NCBI GenBank assembly: GCA_051649085.1
Contig: JBOFGK010000044.1
Location: 1 to 64,000 of the forward strand
Direction of reading: 5' to 3'
Source: JBOFGK01 sp051649085
Lineage (GTDB): Bacteria; Bacillota_I; Bacilli_A; UBA3375
DNA length: 64,000 nucleotides
In this document: one piece after another, positions 7,872 through 18,200 of the stretch
Layout of the letters: each line of letters opens with the position of its first letter
Numbering within the stretch: the stretch's first letter is position 1
The notes under the pieces: model-generated
What the model saw: the letters and a program-made list of their open reading frames with translations, nothing else
What the model was told of the DNA's origin: nothing
Database searches by the model: none
Program-made: the position numbers and the translations under genes

Positions 7872-9638
7872 ATGTGTGGAATTGTTGGATGTATTGGAAC
7901 TGGAAAAGCTAATCAAATTGTTTTAGAAGGACTTAATCGCTTAGAATATCGTGGATATGATTCATGTGGAATCGGTTATCTTAATCAGGATGGGAAAATT
8001 GTCCTTGGAAAAAGTATTAATCGTGTTCGTGATTTAACAGAAAAGACAAAATCAGATGCAGTTATTAGTATTGGTCATACTAGATGGGCAACTCATGGTG
8101 GTGTTAATGAAACAAATGCCCATCCTCATCAATCATTTTCAAAGCGCATAACACTTGTTCATAATGGAGTAATTGAAAATTTCGAACAACTTATTAAGCA
8201 ATATGATTTAAAAGCTAAACTTAAATCGGAAACAGACACTGAAGTGCTTGCCTATGTGTTAGAAGTATTCTTAGATCAAGCTTTAACATTAGAACAAGCA
8301 ATTGAAAAATTAATTGAAGTTGTTCATGGCTCATATGCATTAGTTATTTTGGATAATGAACAACCTGATTATTTGTATGTCGTAAAAAATAAATCACCGA
8401 TTTTAATTGGACGTGGTCAAGGACTATATACAGTTTCGTCTGATCCATCAGCAGTAATTGATCAAGTAAGTGAGTTTATGCAATTAGCTGACCATACATA
8501 TGCGAGAGTTAGTAAGACAAGTTTGGCTTATTTTGATCAAAAAGGTGCAAGTCTTGATCCGAAATTTGAAGAATATATTTTGGACGATATTGAAATGAAT
8601 ATGCAAGATTATGACACATTTATGTTGAAAGAAATAGAAGAACAGCCGAAAGTTCTGCAAAATATGGTTGATATTTATGAAAATTTAAATTTAGATCCAA
8701 AACTTTTAAAGACACTAAAATCAGCAGCTAAAATATATATTGTTGCAAGTGGAACATCATATAATAGTGGATTAGTTTGTAAAAAAGTAATTGAAAAGTT
8801 ATTGAAAATTCCAGTTGAATGTGTCCTTGGAAGTGAATTTGGTTATGAACAAAATTTAATTAATGAGCAAAGTGTCTTTTTGTTCTTATCGCAATCGGGT
8901 GAAACAGCGGATTCAATGTTAGTTTTTAATCAAGTAAAGGATGAGTATCCAATTATAGCAATTACAAATGTACGTGGTTCACAGATGGATCGTAATGCTG
9001 ATTATAGTCTGTTACTATATGCAGGAATGGAAGTTGCTGTAGCTTCAACTAAAGCATATACAGCACAAATTGCTTTAGTGAATATTTTAATTAATTTAGC
9101 AGTTGGTAATCAAAAAATTTTCTCTGAATTATTAAAAATTAAAGTAGCACAAGAACAAATAATAGAACGTAAAGACGAATTAGAACAGATTGCTATACGA
9201 ATAATGAATGAACAGCATATTTTCTATGTAGGTCGATTAATTGATTATGCACTTTGTCAAGAGGCAAGTTTAAAATTAAAAGAAATTTCTTATATCAATG
9301 TAAGTGCTTTTGCGGCAGGAGAATTAAAGCATGGAACAATTTCGTTGATTGAAAAAGGAACAAAAGTACTTTCACTTATAAGTAATGCTAATATAAGTGC
9401 GAATACTCGATCGAATAACCAAGAAATTAAAGCACGTGGAGGAGAAGTAATTACTTTTTCTACAATTGATTGTGCAGTGGTTGATGATGACTTTATAATT
9501 GATGTGAATGGTGAGAGTGCGCTTAGTCCATTAGTAACAATTATTCCTCATCAATATTTAGCGTACTTTGTTGCGAAAAAACTCAACTTGGATGTTGATA
9601 AACCACGTAATTTAGCTAAAGCAGTTACCGTTGAATAA
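7872..9638 (+). CDS. glmS: Glutamine-fructose-6-phosphate aminotransferase
   Basis: Makes glucosamine-6-phosphate from fructose-6-phosphate and glutamine, the first step to UDP-GlcNAc for peptidoglycan. The 588-residue product starts MCGIVG, so Cys2 becomes the N-terminal nucleophile of the Ntn glutaminase domain (to about 230), with RLEYRGYDS and GHTRWATHG as family motifs. Two SIS sugar-isomerase domains follow (VASGTSYNSG near 285 and a second from about 440), and the C-terminus ends DKPRNLAKAVTVE, the usual closing signature. Length is normal. It stands alone between divergent murT and an intergenic stretch, with its own promoter. A chitin-degrading surface lifestyle would feed amino sugars into this branch, but that is inference. 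Confidence 0.96.
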   Translation: MCGIVGCIGTGKANQIVLEGLNRLEYRGYDSCGIGYLNQDGKIVLGKSINRVRDLTEKTKSDAVISIGHTRWATHGGVNETNAHPHQSFSKRITLVHNGVIENFEQLIKQYDLKAKLKSETDTEVLAYVLEVFLDQALTLEQAIEKLIEVVHGSYALVILDNEQPDYLYVVKNKSPILIGRGQGLYTVSSDPSAVIDQVSEFMQLADHTYARVSKTSLAYFDQKGASLDPKFEEYILDDIEMNMQDYDTFMLKEIEEQPKVLQNMVDIYENLNLDPKLLKTLKSAAKIYIVASGTSYNSGLVCKKVIEKLLKIPVECVLGSEFGYEQNLINEQSVFLFLSQSGETADSMLVFNQVKDEYPIIAITNVRGSQMDRNADYSLLLYAGMEVAVASTKAYTAQIALVNILINLAVGNQKIFSELLKIKVAQEQIIERKDELEQIAIRIMNEQHIFYVGRLIDYALCQEASLKLKEISYINVSAFAAGELKHGTISLIEKGTKVLSLISNANISANTRSNNQEIKARGGEVITFSTIDCAVVDDDFIIDVNGESALSPLVTIIPHQYLAYFVAKKLNLDVDKPRNLAKAVTVE

Positions 9639-9698
9639 AATATTAAACAATTTACAAACAGAAATAATATATACTAAAAGCTAATAAATCGATAAATA

Positions 9699-9770
9699 AA
9701 AGCATTTAACCCAAAAACTATTATCCAATAATTTTTTAATTAGAGGTCACGGTTTAGTGTTAAATGTTTT
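9699..9770 (+). terminator. Putative glmS terminator with a long loop
   Basis: AAAGCATTTAAC (9699-9710) pairs with GTTAAATGTTTT (9759-9770), 12 bp with one G-U pair, and the right arm runs into a T-tract. The loop is 48 bases, unusually long for a simple terminator, so it might also be a small structured RNA. Confidence 0.45.
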
Positions 9771-10070
9771 TTAAATATCCAATTTTTGTGGATTTTACTA
9801 GATAACTATATTATAATGCGTAAACAATACATATTTACGAACAATAATTTGATAAAAATATTACTATATATGCTTAAATAACACTAGTTTTAGTTTGTGA
9901 TTTTCTCAAATCTTGTTACTTAAATAAATAATTAGTTGTTATGACATTTTTTTTGTGGAAATTGCTGTTGTTATCAAGTTTCATAAAAATAAAAATACTT
10001 CGAAAAATTTCATTTTAAATGAAAATTATAGCAATTTTACTTGCAAAACAAACGCTCTTGATAAAAAAGC

Positions 10071-10098
10071 TTGACAATATCAAATAATATGATATACT
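10071..10098 (+). promoter_or_regulatory. Consensus promoter of the monooxygenase gene
   Basis: TTGACA (10071-10076), a 16-base spacer and TATACT (10093-10098), followed by a 25-nt leader and AAAGGAG. One of the strongest promoters in the window. Confidence 0.8.
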
Positions 10099-10129
10099 AT
10101 TTACGTGTTAAAACACAAAAAGGAGAAAA

Positions 10130-11260
10130 ATGAAGAAAAAAAGTTTATTATTTTTATTGGCAGTAATGCTAATCCCTTCTCTACAACTTTTCGCACATGG
10201 ATATGTTGCAGGAGAAGCAAGCTTAAACAGTCGTCAAGGTTTTTGTTCGCAGTTACAAAATTATAACGACAAAATGAATTGTGGTGGATCAGCAATGTAC
10301 GAACCAAATTCGGTTGGTGAATTACCTGATAGATCATTTGAAGATGGTAAAGCTGATGGGCAAATTCATTCAGCAGTAAGACCAGATTTTAGTGAGTTAG
10401 ATAAACCAACAATGACTGATGGAAAAGCTAGAAAAAGAAATGAAGTAAAAGCTGGGGGAACATATGATGTTAAAATGACATGTTCTGCTTGTCACTCAAC
10501 AAAAGATGTAAAATACTACATGAGTAAGCCAGGAGCAGACTTAACAAGTATTGATTGGAAAGACTTTAACAGTAACCCAATAAGTGTTGTTGAATACGAT
10601 GGTCAAAAACTATCTACAAATCTTAATCATAAATTAACAATTCCAAATGTAGCAAAAGGTGATTATGCAATCGTTTGGGCTTGGGATGTTGCAGATACTG
10701 CAAGTACTTTTTACAATGTTCTTGATTTAACAGTAACAGATGGAACAGGTCTTCCAACTGATCCTGTTGATCCACCAGTTGAACCACCGGTAGAACCACC
10801 AGTTGATAAAGTATGTGAGTCACCATCAAATCTTCACTCAATGGGGACAACTGCAAAATCAGTTAAATTAATGTGGAATATGTCAAGTGATTGTGTTGAT
10901 TATACTTCAACATTTAATATCTTCAAAAATAATGTAAAAATTGGTTCTACAAATGAAACTGAATTCAATGTAACAAATTTAAAACCAAGTACAAAATATA
11001 CATTTAAAGTTGTAGATACAAAAAATAACAAAACAACTCAATTTACAGTAACTACTGCTGCTGAAGAAGTTGTACCACCAAAACCAGAACCACCAGTTTG
11101 TGGAAATACAAAATCACTTACGATTTTATCAGAATATAAAAAAGGTGAATTAGTTACACATAACGGAGTAACTAAAAAAGTTGTTCAAGATTTCTTCTAC
11201 TGGGGAGATGAAAATTGGTTTGACGCTTTAAGTTTATTTACAGCGTACGATTGTAACTAG
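10130..11260 (+). CDS. Secreted AA10 lytic polysaccharide monooxygenase with FnIII and chitin-binding-like modules
   Basis: Copper enzymes of this family cleave crystalline chitin (or cellulose) oxidatively outside the cell. After a signal peptide (1-22) cleaved before His23, the mature protein begins HGYV, the classic start whose N-terminal His forms the copper histidine brace. The second brace His is His122 in CSACHSTKD, aligning with ARHSTTSWRYF of Serratia CBP21; the axial Phe is Phe194 in DTASTFYNVLDL. A Pro/Val/Glu-rich linker (about 204-226) leads to a fibronectin III domain (about 227-312), a second short linker and a C-terminal module (324-376) with YKKGELV and W residues like chitin-binding CBM5/12. 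Chitin is the likely substrate because of the CBP21-like core and this module. The gene is monocistronic, with its own promoter and terminator. Confidence 0.92.
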   Translation: MKKKSLLFLLAVMLIPSLQLFAHGYVAGEASLNSRQGFCSQLQNYNDKMNCGGSAMYEPNSVGELPDRSFEDGKADGQIHSAVRPDFSELDKPTMTDGKARKRNEVKAGGTYDVKMTCSACHSTKDVKYYMSKPGADLTSIDWKDFNSNPISVVEYDGQKLSTNLNHKLTIPNVAKGDYAIVWAWDVADTASTFYNVLDLTVTDGTGLPTDPVDPPVEPPVEPPVDKVCESPSNLHSMGTTAKSVKLMWNMSSDCVDYTSTFNIFKNNVKIGSTNETEFNVTNLKPSTKYTFKVVDTKNNKTTQFTVTTAAEEVVPPKPEPPVCGNTKSLTILSEYKKGELVTHNGVTKKVVQDFFYWGDENWFDALSLFTAYDCN

Positions 11261-11287
11261 ATTTTAAATAGTAATACCATAATTAAT

Positions 11288-11329
11288 AAAGAATTTCGAA
11301 TGTCAGTAGACATTTGAAGTTCTTTTTTT
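11288..11329 (+). terminator. Terminator of the monooxygenase gene
   Basis: A 17-bp stem (11288-11304 with 11309-11325, two G-U pairs) around a four-base AGTA loop, ending in a T-tract. Confidence 0.85.
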
Positions 11330-11418
11330 CGTATATGTGTGTTTAAAATGTAGTTGAAATGTAAGAATAGTGTTATTTTCCATAAAATACATGAAAATCA
11401 AAAAAAATAGCTTTTCTA

Positions 11419-11448
11419 TTTACAAAATGAAAAAAATAGTGATATACT
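11419..11448 (+). promoter_or_regulatory. Promoter of an orphan transcription unit
   Basis: TTTACA (11419-11424), an 18-base spacer ending in TGA, and TATACT (11443-11448). No intact coding gene follows before the terminator at 11908-11953. Confidence 0.5.
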
Positions 11449-11710
11449 TTATTTGGATGAAAAAATTTTTAAAGTCCAGATAATCAAAAATTTAAGATTA
11501 TATAATATCTTAAGAAATTTTGCAATATAGATTTGTTTTTTAGATATAAATTTGGATCTATTTTAGTTGATGAAGATCGTATTAGCTTATCAAAAGCTAA
11601 TATATCATAGTCACAAACTTATTCTAACAACTGTAGTTAAATAAAGTTGAAGAACAAAATTTATATGCACATTACAACAAAATGTAACATGATTAATTGA
11701 AGTAGATAAA

Positions 11711-11904
11711 ATGAGTGATGGAATTGATATTAAATTAATACATGCAAGACCATTTTCAATAGTTGTAGCCAAAGTAGTAGTAATACTCAAGCAATGCTTA
11801 TTATTAAAAAGAAAATTTAAAAATTAAGAATGGTAACTAAAAGAAAGTTAATTGATTGAAAATCAATTGAAGAAGCAAGTATTTTATATAAAGTAAATAA
11901 ATAG
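11711..11904 (+). pseudogene. Relic of an HPr-like phosphocarrier gene
   Basis: A 38-codon reading frame (11711-11827) contains IKLIHARPFSIVVAK, in which HARP matches the active-site His motif of HPr, the phosphocarrier of the PTS. In a shifted frame the sequence continues with NTQAMLIIKKK, then after stops KLID-KSIEEASILYKVNK, resembling the K-x-V-N-x-KSIMGVMSL region of HPr (regulatory Ser). At least one frameshift and two stops interrupt it, so it is not functional as HPr. No ribosome site is clear. The match rests on a short motif and on the order of two motifs. Confidence 0.4.
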
Positions 11905-11907
11905 AAC

Positions 11908-11953
11908 GAGAGTGTCTTAAAAGCCAAAAGGGCTAATGACAGTCTCTTTTTTT
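11908..11953 (+). terminator. Terminator of the orphan unit
   Basis: GAGAGTGTC (11908-11916) pairs with GACAGTCTC (11938-11946) with one mismatch, with an inner AGCC/GGCT stem, followed by seven T residues. Confidence 0.7.
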
Positions 11954-12035
11954 AATTATAAAATAATATTCAAAGACATTAAATATTTAAAAATAAAAAA
12001 AATTTTCAAAATAAATAACTGTAAAAGGTTTTTTA

Positions 12036-12064
12036 TTGACAAAGTAATGTAAATGTGATATATA
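12036..12064 (+). promoter_or_regulatory. Consensus extended promoter of the giant surface protein gene
   Basis: TTGACA (12036-12041), exactly 17 bases, then TATATT (12059-12064) preceded by TGA. The predicted transcript has a leader of about 225 nt with an AACTTT/AAAGTT hairpin near its 5' end, room for post-transcriptional control. Confidence 0.8.
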
Positions 12065-12296
12065 TTAAGTATATAAAAAAGTTTTTGAAGTGATGGGTAA
12101 AATAACTTTGTTATATAAAGTTGCTAAAACAGATATAAGTTTTAATTTGAAAAACTTTGAATAGTATTTAAGGCTATGTAAGTGCAAGAAAAGAAAAATA
12201 GAAAAATCAAAAATGAAAAAAATAATTTAAGTTTAGTAAAAAAGAATTAAATGTATATGGGATATGAACATTTGTGATTTTCAAAGGAGATTGAAA

Positions 12297-15200
12297 ATGC
12301 AAAAGTTTTTAATAAAAAGTTTATTTATGATGATCACACTTTTAGGAGTGACATCACTAGGACACCTTACTGAAGGGGTTATTTTGGCTAATCAAAAGCT
12401 TAATGCTGCTACAGTCAAAGGAAATGTTGGATCGTATGATAGTCCAAGTGATGCGTTATCAATTGATTCAAGTGGAGAACAACAGTGTAGTAATCTAGAT
12501 GCAACCTATACTGTTGGTGCAAAAGTATCAACACTTAGTGGGTTAGAAGTTACCTATGGATTTTCAAGTTTACAAAAAACAAACCCAGATTATAAAACAA
12601 ATAATAATGTTATAACTGTTAGTGATCCAAATCTGTACCCAATAAGTAATATTTATTTTGATGGATTACGTGTAACTGATAGTGATACGGTAAAGTGTGA
12701 TACACAAACACTTGGAGAATCACTTTATGGAACTCAAAAAATCAGTCGAAAATATACAATTGTTGCAAGTAGTGGGATTAATGTTAATTATACAATTGAT
12801 ATATATGCTGATCGTGCGGGAACAGTTTATTTTAACTATACTGTGGAAAATACAGTAGCAGAAAATAAATTAATTGGTTCAGCACTTAAGTTCCAACTTG
12901 ATTTACATAAAGATCAAAATGATTTATCAACGACACCTCTTCCAGTTTATTCACTAGGGGGGAATCGTGGAGTTTATATAAAAAAGGAAATTGACGGTAA
13001 GCAAACACAATCCGCAATTATTTTCAGTGGACTTCCGGGACTTGTTGGTGAAGGATCAAACGGATATGTTGAACTTCAAACAAGTAATCCATTCATTAAG
13101 CCTGACAATCGTCGAACGGCTGATAATTATAATGTTGTTGGAAAATATTATACTGATTGTGCAGAGATTGGTGGGAGTCCCGATCATACTTTAAATATGC
13201 CTTGGCAGTGTACTGATGCAATGGGTGGAAATAATGAATGGCCTGGAATGGAATTGAATTCATATAGTTATGGACAAGAAATTTCGCCAAAGTTTTCACC
13301 AGATTATCCTACACCAGCAGCTGATTTAGCTGCAACAAAACATTTTGGATTAGAAATGCGTTGGGATTCACGTTCAATTAAACCAGGGGCTAGCCGTACA
13401 ATGTCATATGCAGTTAATCCAAATTACTATTCTGAACCACCGACTTTAATTAATGTGCCAGAAACAATTTATATTGGAAGTGATCAAGCAAATTTCCAAG
13501 TGCCAGGAAAATTTAAAGATAAAGATAGTAAAATGATGTCGAGTTTAGTAATTTCAAATGCAAATGATGCTAAAAATGTTGATTATATTGCAGAGAATTT
13601 TGCTAATAACCCAATCGATTCAGAAAATGAGTTACCTAAAAAAGATGTAAAAGTTCCACAAGAATTGGGAACAACTGAAGGTAGTTCACTTAAAATGCGA
13701 GTTCTTTTGACTGATGATACAGGTGGATTTGCTTCTCAAGATGTATTACTTGTTAGAAGTACTCAAGCAGAGCAGTCAACAGGACGAGTTCAAACAAATG
13801 GATATACTGAAATTGATTTAACAAATAATCAAACACTTCCAACAGATAAAGAATTATTAACAGCATTAGCAGCTAAATTATTTATTAAAACGGGGGAAAC
13901 AGAGTCAGAAATTACTGATGCAATTACAAATGGTAATCTAAGTTTTTTAGATGGTTATAATCAAATTGTTGCGAATGGAAGCAAAACGGGGGCTTTTATT
14001 GTTGAGGTAACAGGTGTTGATCCGAACAATCAAGATACTCCTGTTACATCTGCAAAGGCAATCGTAGTTGTAAAAGGTCCGGGTGATGAAATAGCTGTTG
14101 ATGGCAATCATACATATTTATTAGCAGCTAAAGATTTCTCAGTTCCAAAAACCAATTTACCGCTTTCTGCACAATCGATTGGAGACGTTAATCATGCAAA
14201 TGCCCGTGGATGGAAACTTGATATTAGCGGTATTATGTCGATTACACCAATTCTTACAAATACAACTGGAAATCATTTAATGGAAAAACCGTATGCAACA
14301 AGCGACAATATTTTTAAAGTAAGTGCCGATTCTGAAAGTTCAGTAACAGCGACAGGAACAGTTGAAGATAGTAAAATTTCAATGACTGCAAAGCCGATCA
14401 TTCAAATAGAAAAAAGTAATATTTTACCATCAACTACTTTTTTAGATTCAGCTCATGCCAATCCGATTATTAAATTAAATGATCAAGTTGATACTGCTGC
14501 TACATTTACTTCGAGTGATTATCAGAACAAAATTACGGCATCAACACCAGTTGGAGCATATATCGTTACAATTGATGGAACAGCATCAACAGATGAAACG
14601 ACAAGTACAAAAGTTGTTGTTGCATTAACTGATAGCAATACAAGTGTTGATGAAGAGAAAAAATTAATGATTTATGGAGAAAATTTTTCGAAAAATTATC
14701 CTGATGAATTACCACTTGCCGATGATGGTTTGGAAGCTGCAAAGGCCAAAGCATGGTCACTTGATGTGAATTTTGCCAATCAAGAAAATTTAGCAATCAC
14801 TCCAGAAATTAACGACAATATACTTAGTGATTTAACTGCAGAATATAGTCAAGTAGTTCCTAAAACTGTCGATGTTGAAATTAAGGCAACAGAAGGTCAA
14901 AACACTATCCAAAAAACAGTTAAAGCATCAATTGTTAATCAAAGCCCATTTGTTGTTAAAACAAATGAATACTACGTCTATACTGTTGGTGAAGAACTAA
15001 CAGAAGCTAAAATAATTGGTGATTTAAATGCTAAACTATCACAAAATAATGTTACGATTGATGGAACAAATGTAAGTGACTTCTATTTAGAAGGTGAAGC
15101 ATCAATCGATACAGCAAATCCATCAGCAGCTGTTATAACAATTCATTCAAATTATGGTGGAGTAGCTGCAACACCAGCCAAAGCTTTAATTGTTATTCGT

Positions 15201-18200
15201 GATAGTTCAACAACTTTATATCCAGTTGATCCGGGACTTGATGAAGTACCTAACCAAAAACCGACAGCGATGATTAGGGGAATTAATTTTAAAATTTCTA
15301 AAGCTGAGATTGGAAAAGCTGATACACAAGACAAAGTTTATGGGCTTTCTCAAGCAAAAGCATGGGATTTAACTCAAACAGATGTAGGTGTGATAGAATC
15401 TAAATTACCGACAATGTCTCCAAATGCAATTGTTGATGGTACGGCTAATACAGGTCCTGTAAATATTGAATATTCATTGGATGCAGCCGGTGTAAAAAAT
15501 AAAAAAATAGTTACAGGAACAGTTATAGATGCGGTAATTAATTTTAATTTTAAAAAGAAAATTTTCATGAAGGTTGATGAATTACTTTCCCAAACAGAAT
15601 TTTTATCGGCAACGGGTATTAATCCAAGTTTAACAGTTGATGGAAATCCAGCGCAAAATCCAGTCTTTACAACAGTTTATACACCAGATGAGCCAACTTA
15701 TCAAAAAGTTGGGGTCAATGAAGTCCTGATCCAAGCAGATGCAGATAATACAGATCAAATTTCTGAACATGTAATACTTGTAATTTATGATTCAAACGTT
15801 ACTTTTCCAAATAATAATTTACCTGATGGAACACCTGATCCAAATAATAAGATAATGTTGTATTCGAAAAATTTCGGTGAAAAAAATGTATCGGAATTAC
15901 CAAGAGCAGATCGCGGTAAAGAATGGACTGAAGCTAAAGCTTGGAATATTGATTATACAAATCCAGGTTTGAACAACAATTTAATTGAAATTGAGGATAA
16001 TGACTTAGACGATGATAATCCAGTAGCGCTTCCCGGGGAAAAGTCAGTTAAATTATCAGTTAATGCACTTGAACAAAATATTCAACAAACAAGAACTGGG
16101 ACAATTGTTGAAAACCGAGCATTAGCGATGACACTGTCTAATAAAAGTTATAATGTTTCAGAAGTTCCAACTCAAGCGCAAATGATTGCAGATTTAAAAC
16201 CTGTTTTAAAGCGTGGAGAGCTAGTACTTGATAACAATGATTTTTCATTTAGTACTCCGCAATATGATGAGATAAAAGCAGCAACCGAAACAAGTGTTTT
16301 TGTAGTAAAAGTTACGGCAAGTCAAAATGGAAATGAACTAGTAAGTCGAAATGCAATCGTCTATGTAAAAGCTCAGAATGATATTGTTTCAGAATCATCA
16401 GATGGTTTAGCGCTTGTAGCTGCTAAAAACTTTGATGTAGTTCGAAGTACATTACCGTTTGAAAATGCAATTGACATTGCCTTACCGAACTATGCGAATG
16501 CACGTGGGTGGGTCTTAGATACGAATAATATTCCAGGTCTACTTAAGCCATTTACCCCAATTTTACAAAATAGTGATGCAAGTACCAATGATTTATTAGA
16601 TGGTCAAAATATTCCAGCTGCCAATACTTCAGTTGAACAAATATATCAAGTAGCAATCGGTGATCAAGCAGAAAATTTAGCAGAAGTAAAACCAAAAGGA
16701 AAAGTTGTTGATTTAAATTTAGAACTAACAGCAACTACGCCAAACATTTATAAAATTGGTAGTACAGGTATTGATAAAATTCCAACCGAAACAGAATTTT
16801 TAGATAATACACATGCTAATCCACAATTAAAAATTGATGGTGCAGCAGTTACCCCAGATCCAGGTAGTCTGACATCTAATTTCAATCAACAAGTGAAAAA
16901 GGATACAGTTGGCGCATATAAAGTTACAATTTCAGCAACGTATCAATCACAACCAATATCAACTGATGTAATTGTTGCAATTACAGATGAAAATACAGTT
17001 GTTGATCCAAATAAAAAAATGATGATTTATGCAGTAGATTTTGATGTAGCAATTACTGATTTACCGTATGTTGACGCTCGACAAATAACAAGTTCCAAAG
17101 CACGTGCATGGGCACTAACAGTTGAAGATTTCAATAAGCCAATTGCCGTTAACTTAAAGGAAAGTAATGATTTATCAATTAATCCACCAACGATTAAAGA
17201 TCCAACTAAAGTTGCAGTAAATTTAAAAGCGACTAACAAAGATGTTAGTGTAGAAAAAGCAGTTGAAGCAAATGTAAAAGAAAGTCGTAAAGTTCAGCTA
17301 TATAGTGATGAAGTCCATGTTTATGATATCACTGAAGCAAATTTCACAGCACCTGATAAAGTCCAAATTCTTAAAGATTTGCACGTGAAATTAAAAATTG
17401 GAACAACAGACATAACCGATGGAACAATAGATTTAGTAACAAAAGGTGATTTGGATTTTACAAAAACAAATGTTGCAACCGTTAAAATAACCGGGAAAAA
17501 AGATGATTCTAATGTAGCTGATCCACGTTACGCATTAATTGTAGTCAAGGGAGCCGATGCAATCATTGATGATAAAACAAAAGTAATGATTAGTGCAATT
17601 GATAGTCAATTCAATGAAAATGAAATTCCAACTTCAGCTACAAAAATTATTGAAAAGTCTAAAGCTCAAGCTTGGAGTCTAACAGTTGGAACTACTGAAG
17701 GACCAAATACTGCAGCCGTGAGTGTTAGTTTAGAAAATGATACTGTTCAAACAAACAAATTGTTTAGTTTTGATACTGTTGCTAGTGAAGAAAAAATCCC
17801 ACAAAATTTTTCAGCAACAGCAAATGGTTCGGTTGCAAAAATAACAACAAATGCTGTCGTAATCAAAGGGATTCCATTAATTTTAGAGACAGATAAAGTC
17901 CATACTTTCATTGCAAATACAATCGAAAATCATCCTACTGGTTCAGCAACAGAATTTGTGAAACAATACTACGATCCAAAGTTGACTTTTGGTGGTGAGG
18001 ATTATTCAGATGTTGGTACGTATATTGTTCCAGATTTTATGGCAAAACCTGAAGATGCTAATTATATTGATTTCACTAAACCAGGAGTTTATCGAACAAA
18101 ACTTTACGCAAGTGCTGCAATTCCAAATGTGGCAATGGAAAGAACAGAAGCAATAATTTATATTGTGGTGGTGGATCAGCCTAGTGCGTATCCAAATGTT

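Larger units (their letters stand above)
9639..10129 (+). other. Intergenic region between glmS and the monooxygenase gene
   Basis: A 491-base AT-rich stretch with no credible gene. It holds a long-loop hairpin (9699-9770) close behind glmS and a consensus promoter (10071-10098) for the next gene. The 300 bases between those two show only A/T-rich sequence to me. Confidence 0.6.
11261..12296 (+). other. Long intergenic region between monooxygenase and giant surface protein genes
   Basis: About 1 kb without an intact gene. In order it contains the terminator of the monooxygenase gene (11288-11329), a promoter-like sequence (11419-11448), hairpins at 11492-11513 (TTAAGAT/ATCTTAA) and 11581-11601 (ATTAGCTT/AAGCTAAT), an HPr-like relic (11711-11904), a terminator (11908-11953), and the promoter and 220-nt leader of the giant gene. 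The middle therefore looks like a separate small transcription unit, either a decayed gene or a structured RNA. Confidence 0.55.

Noticed and set aside
11711..11904. TGA read as tryptophan, which would remove one stop from the HPr-like fragment
   Set aside because: TAA stops and a frameshift remain, and everywhere else TGG encodes Trp and TGA ends frames, so the standard code holds.
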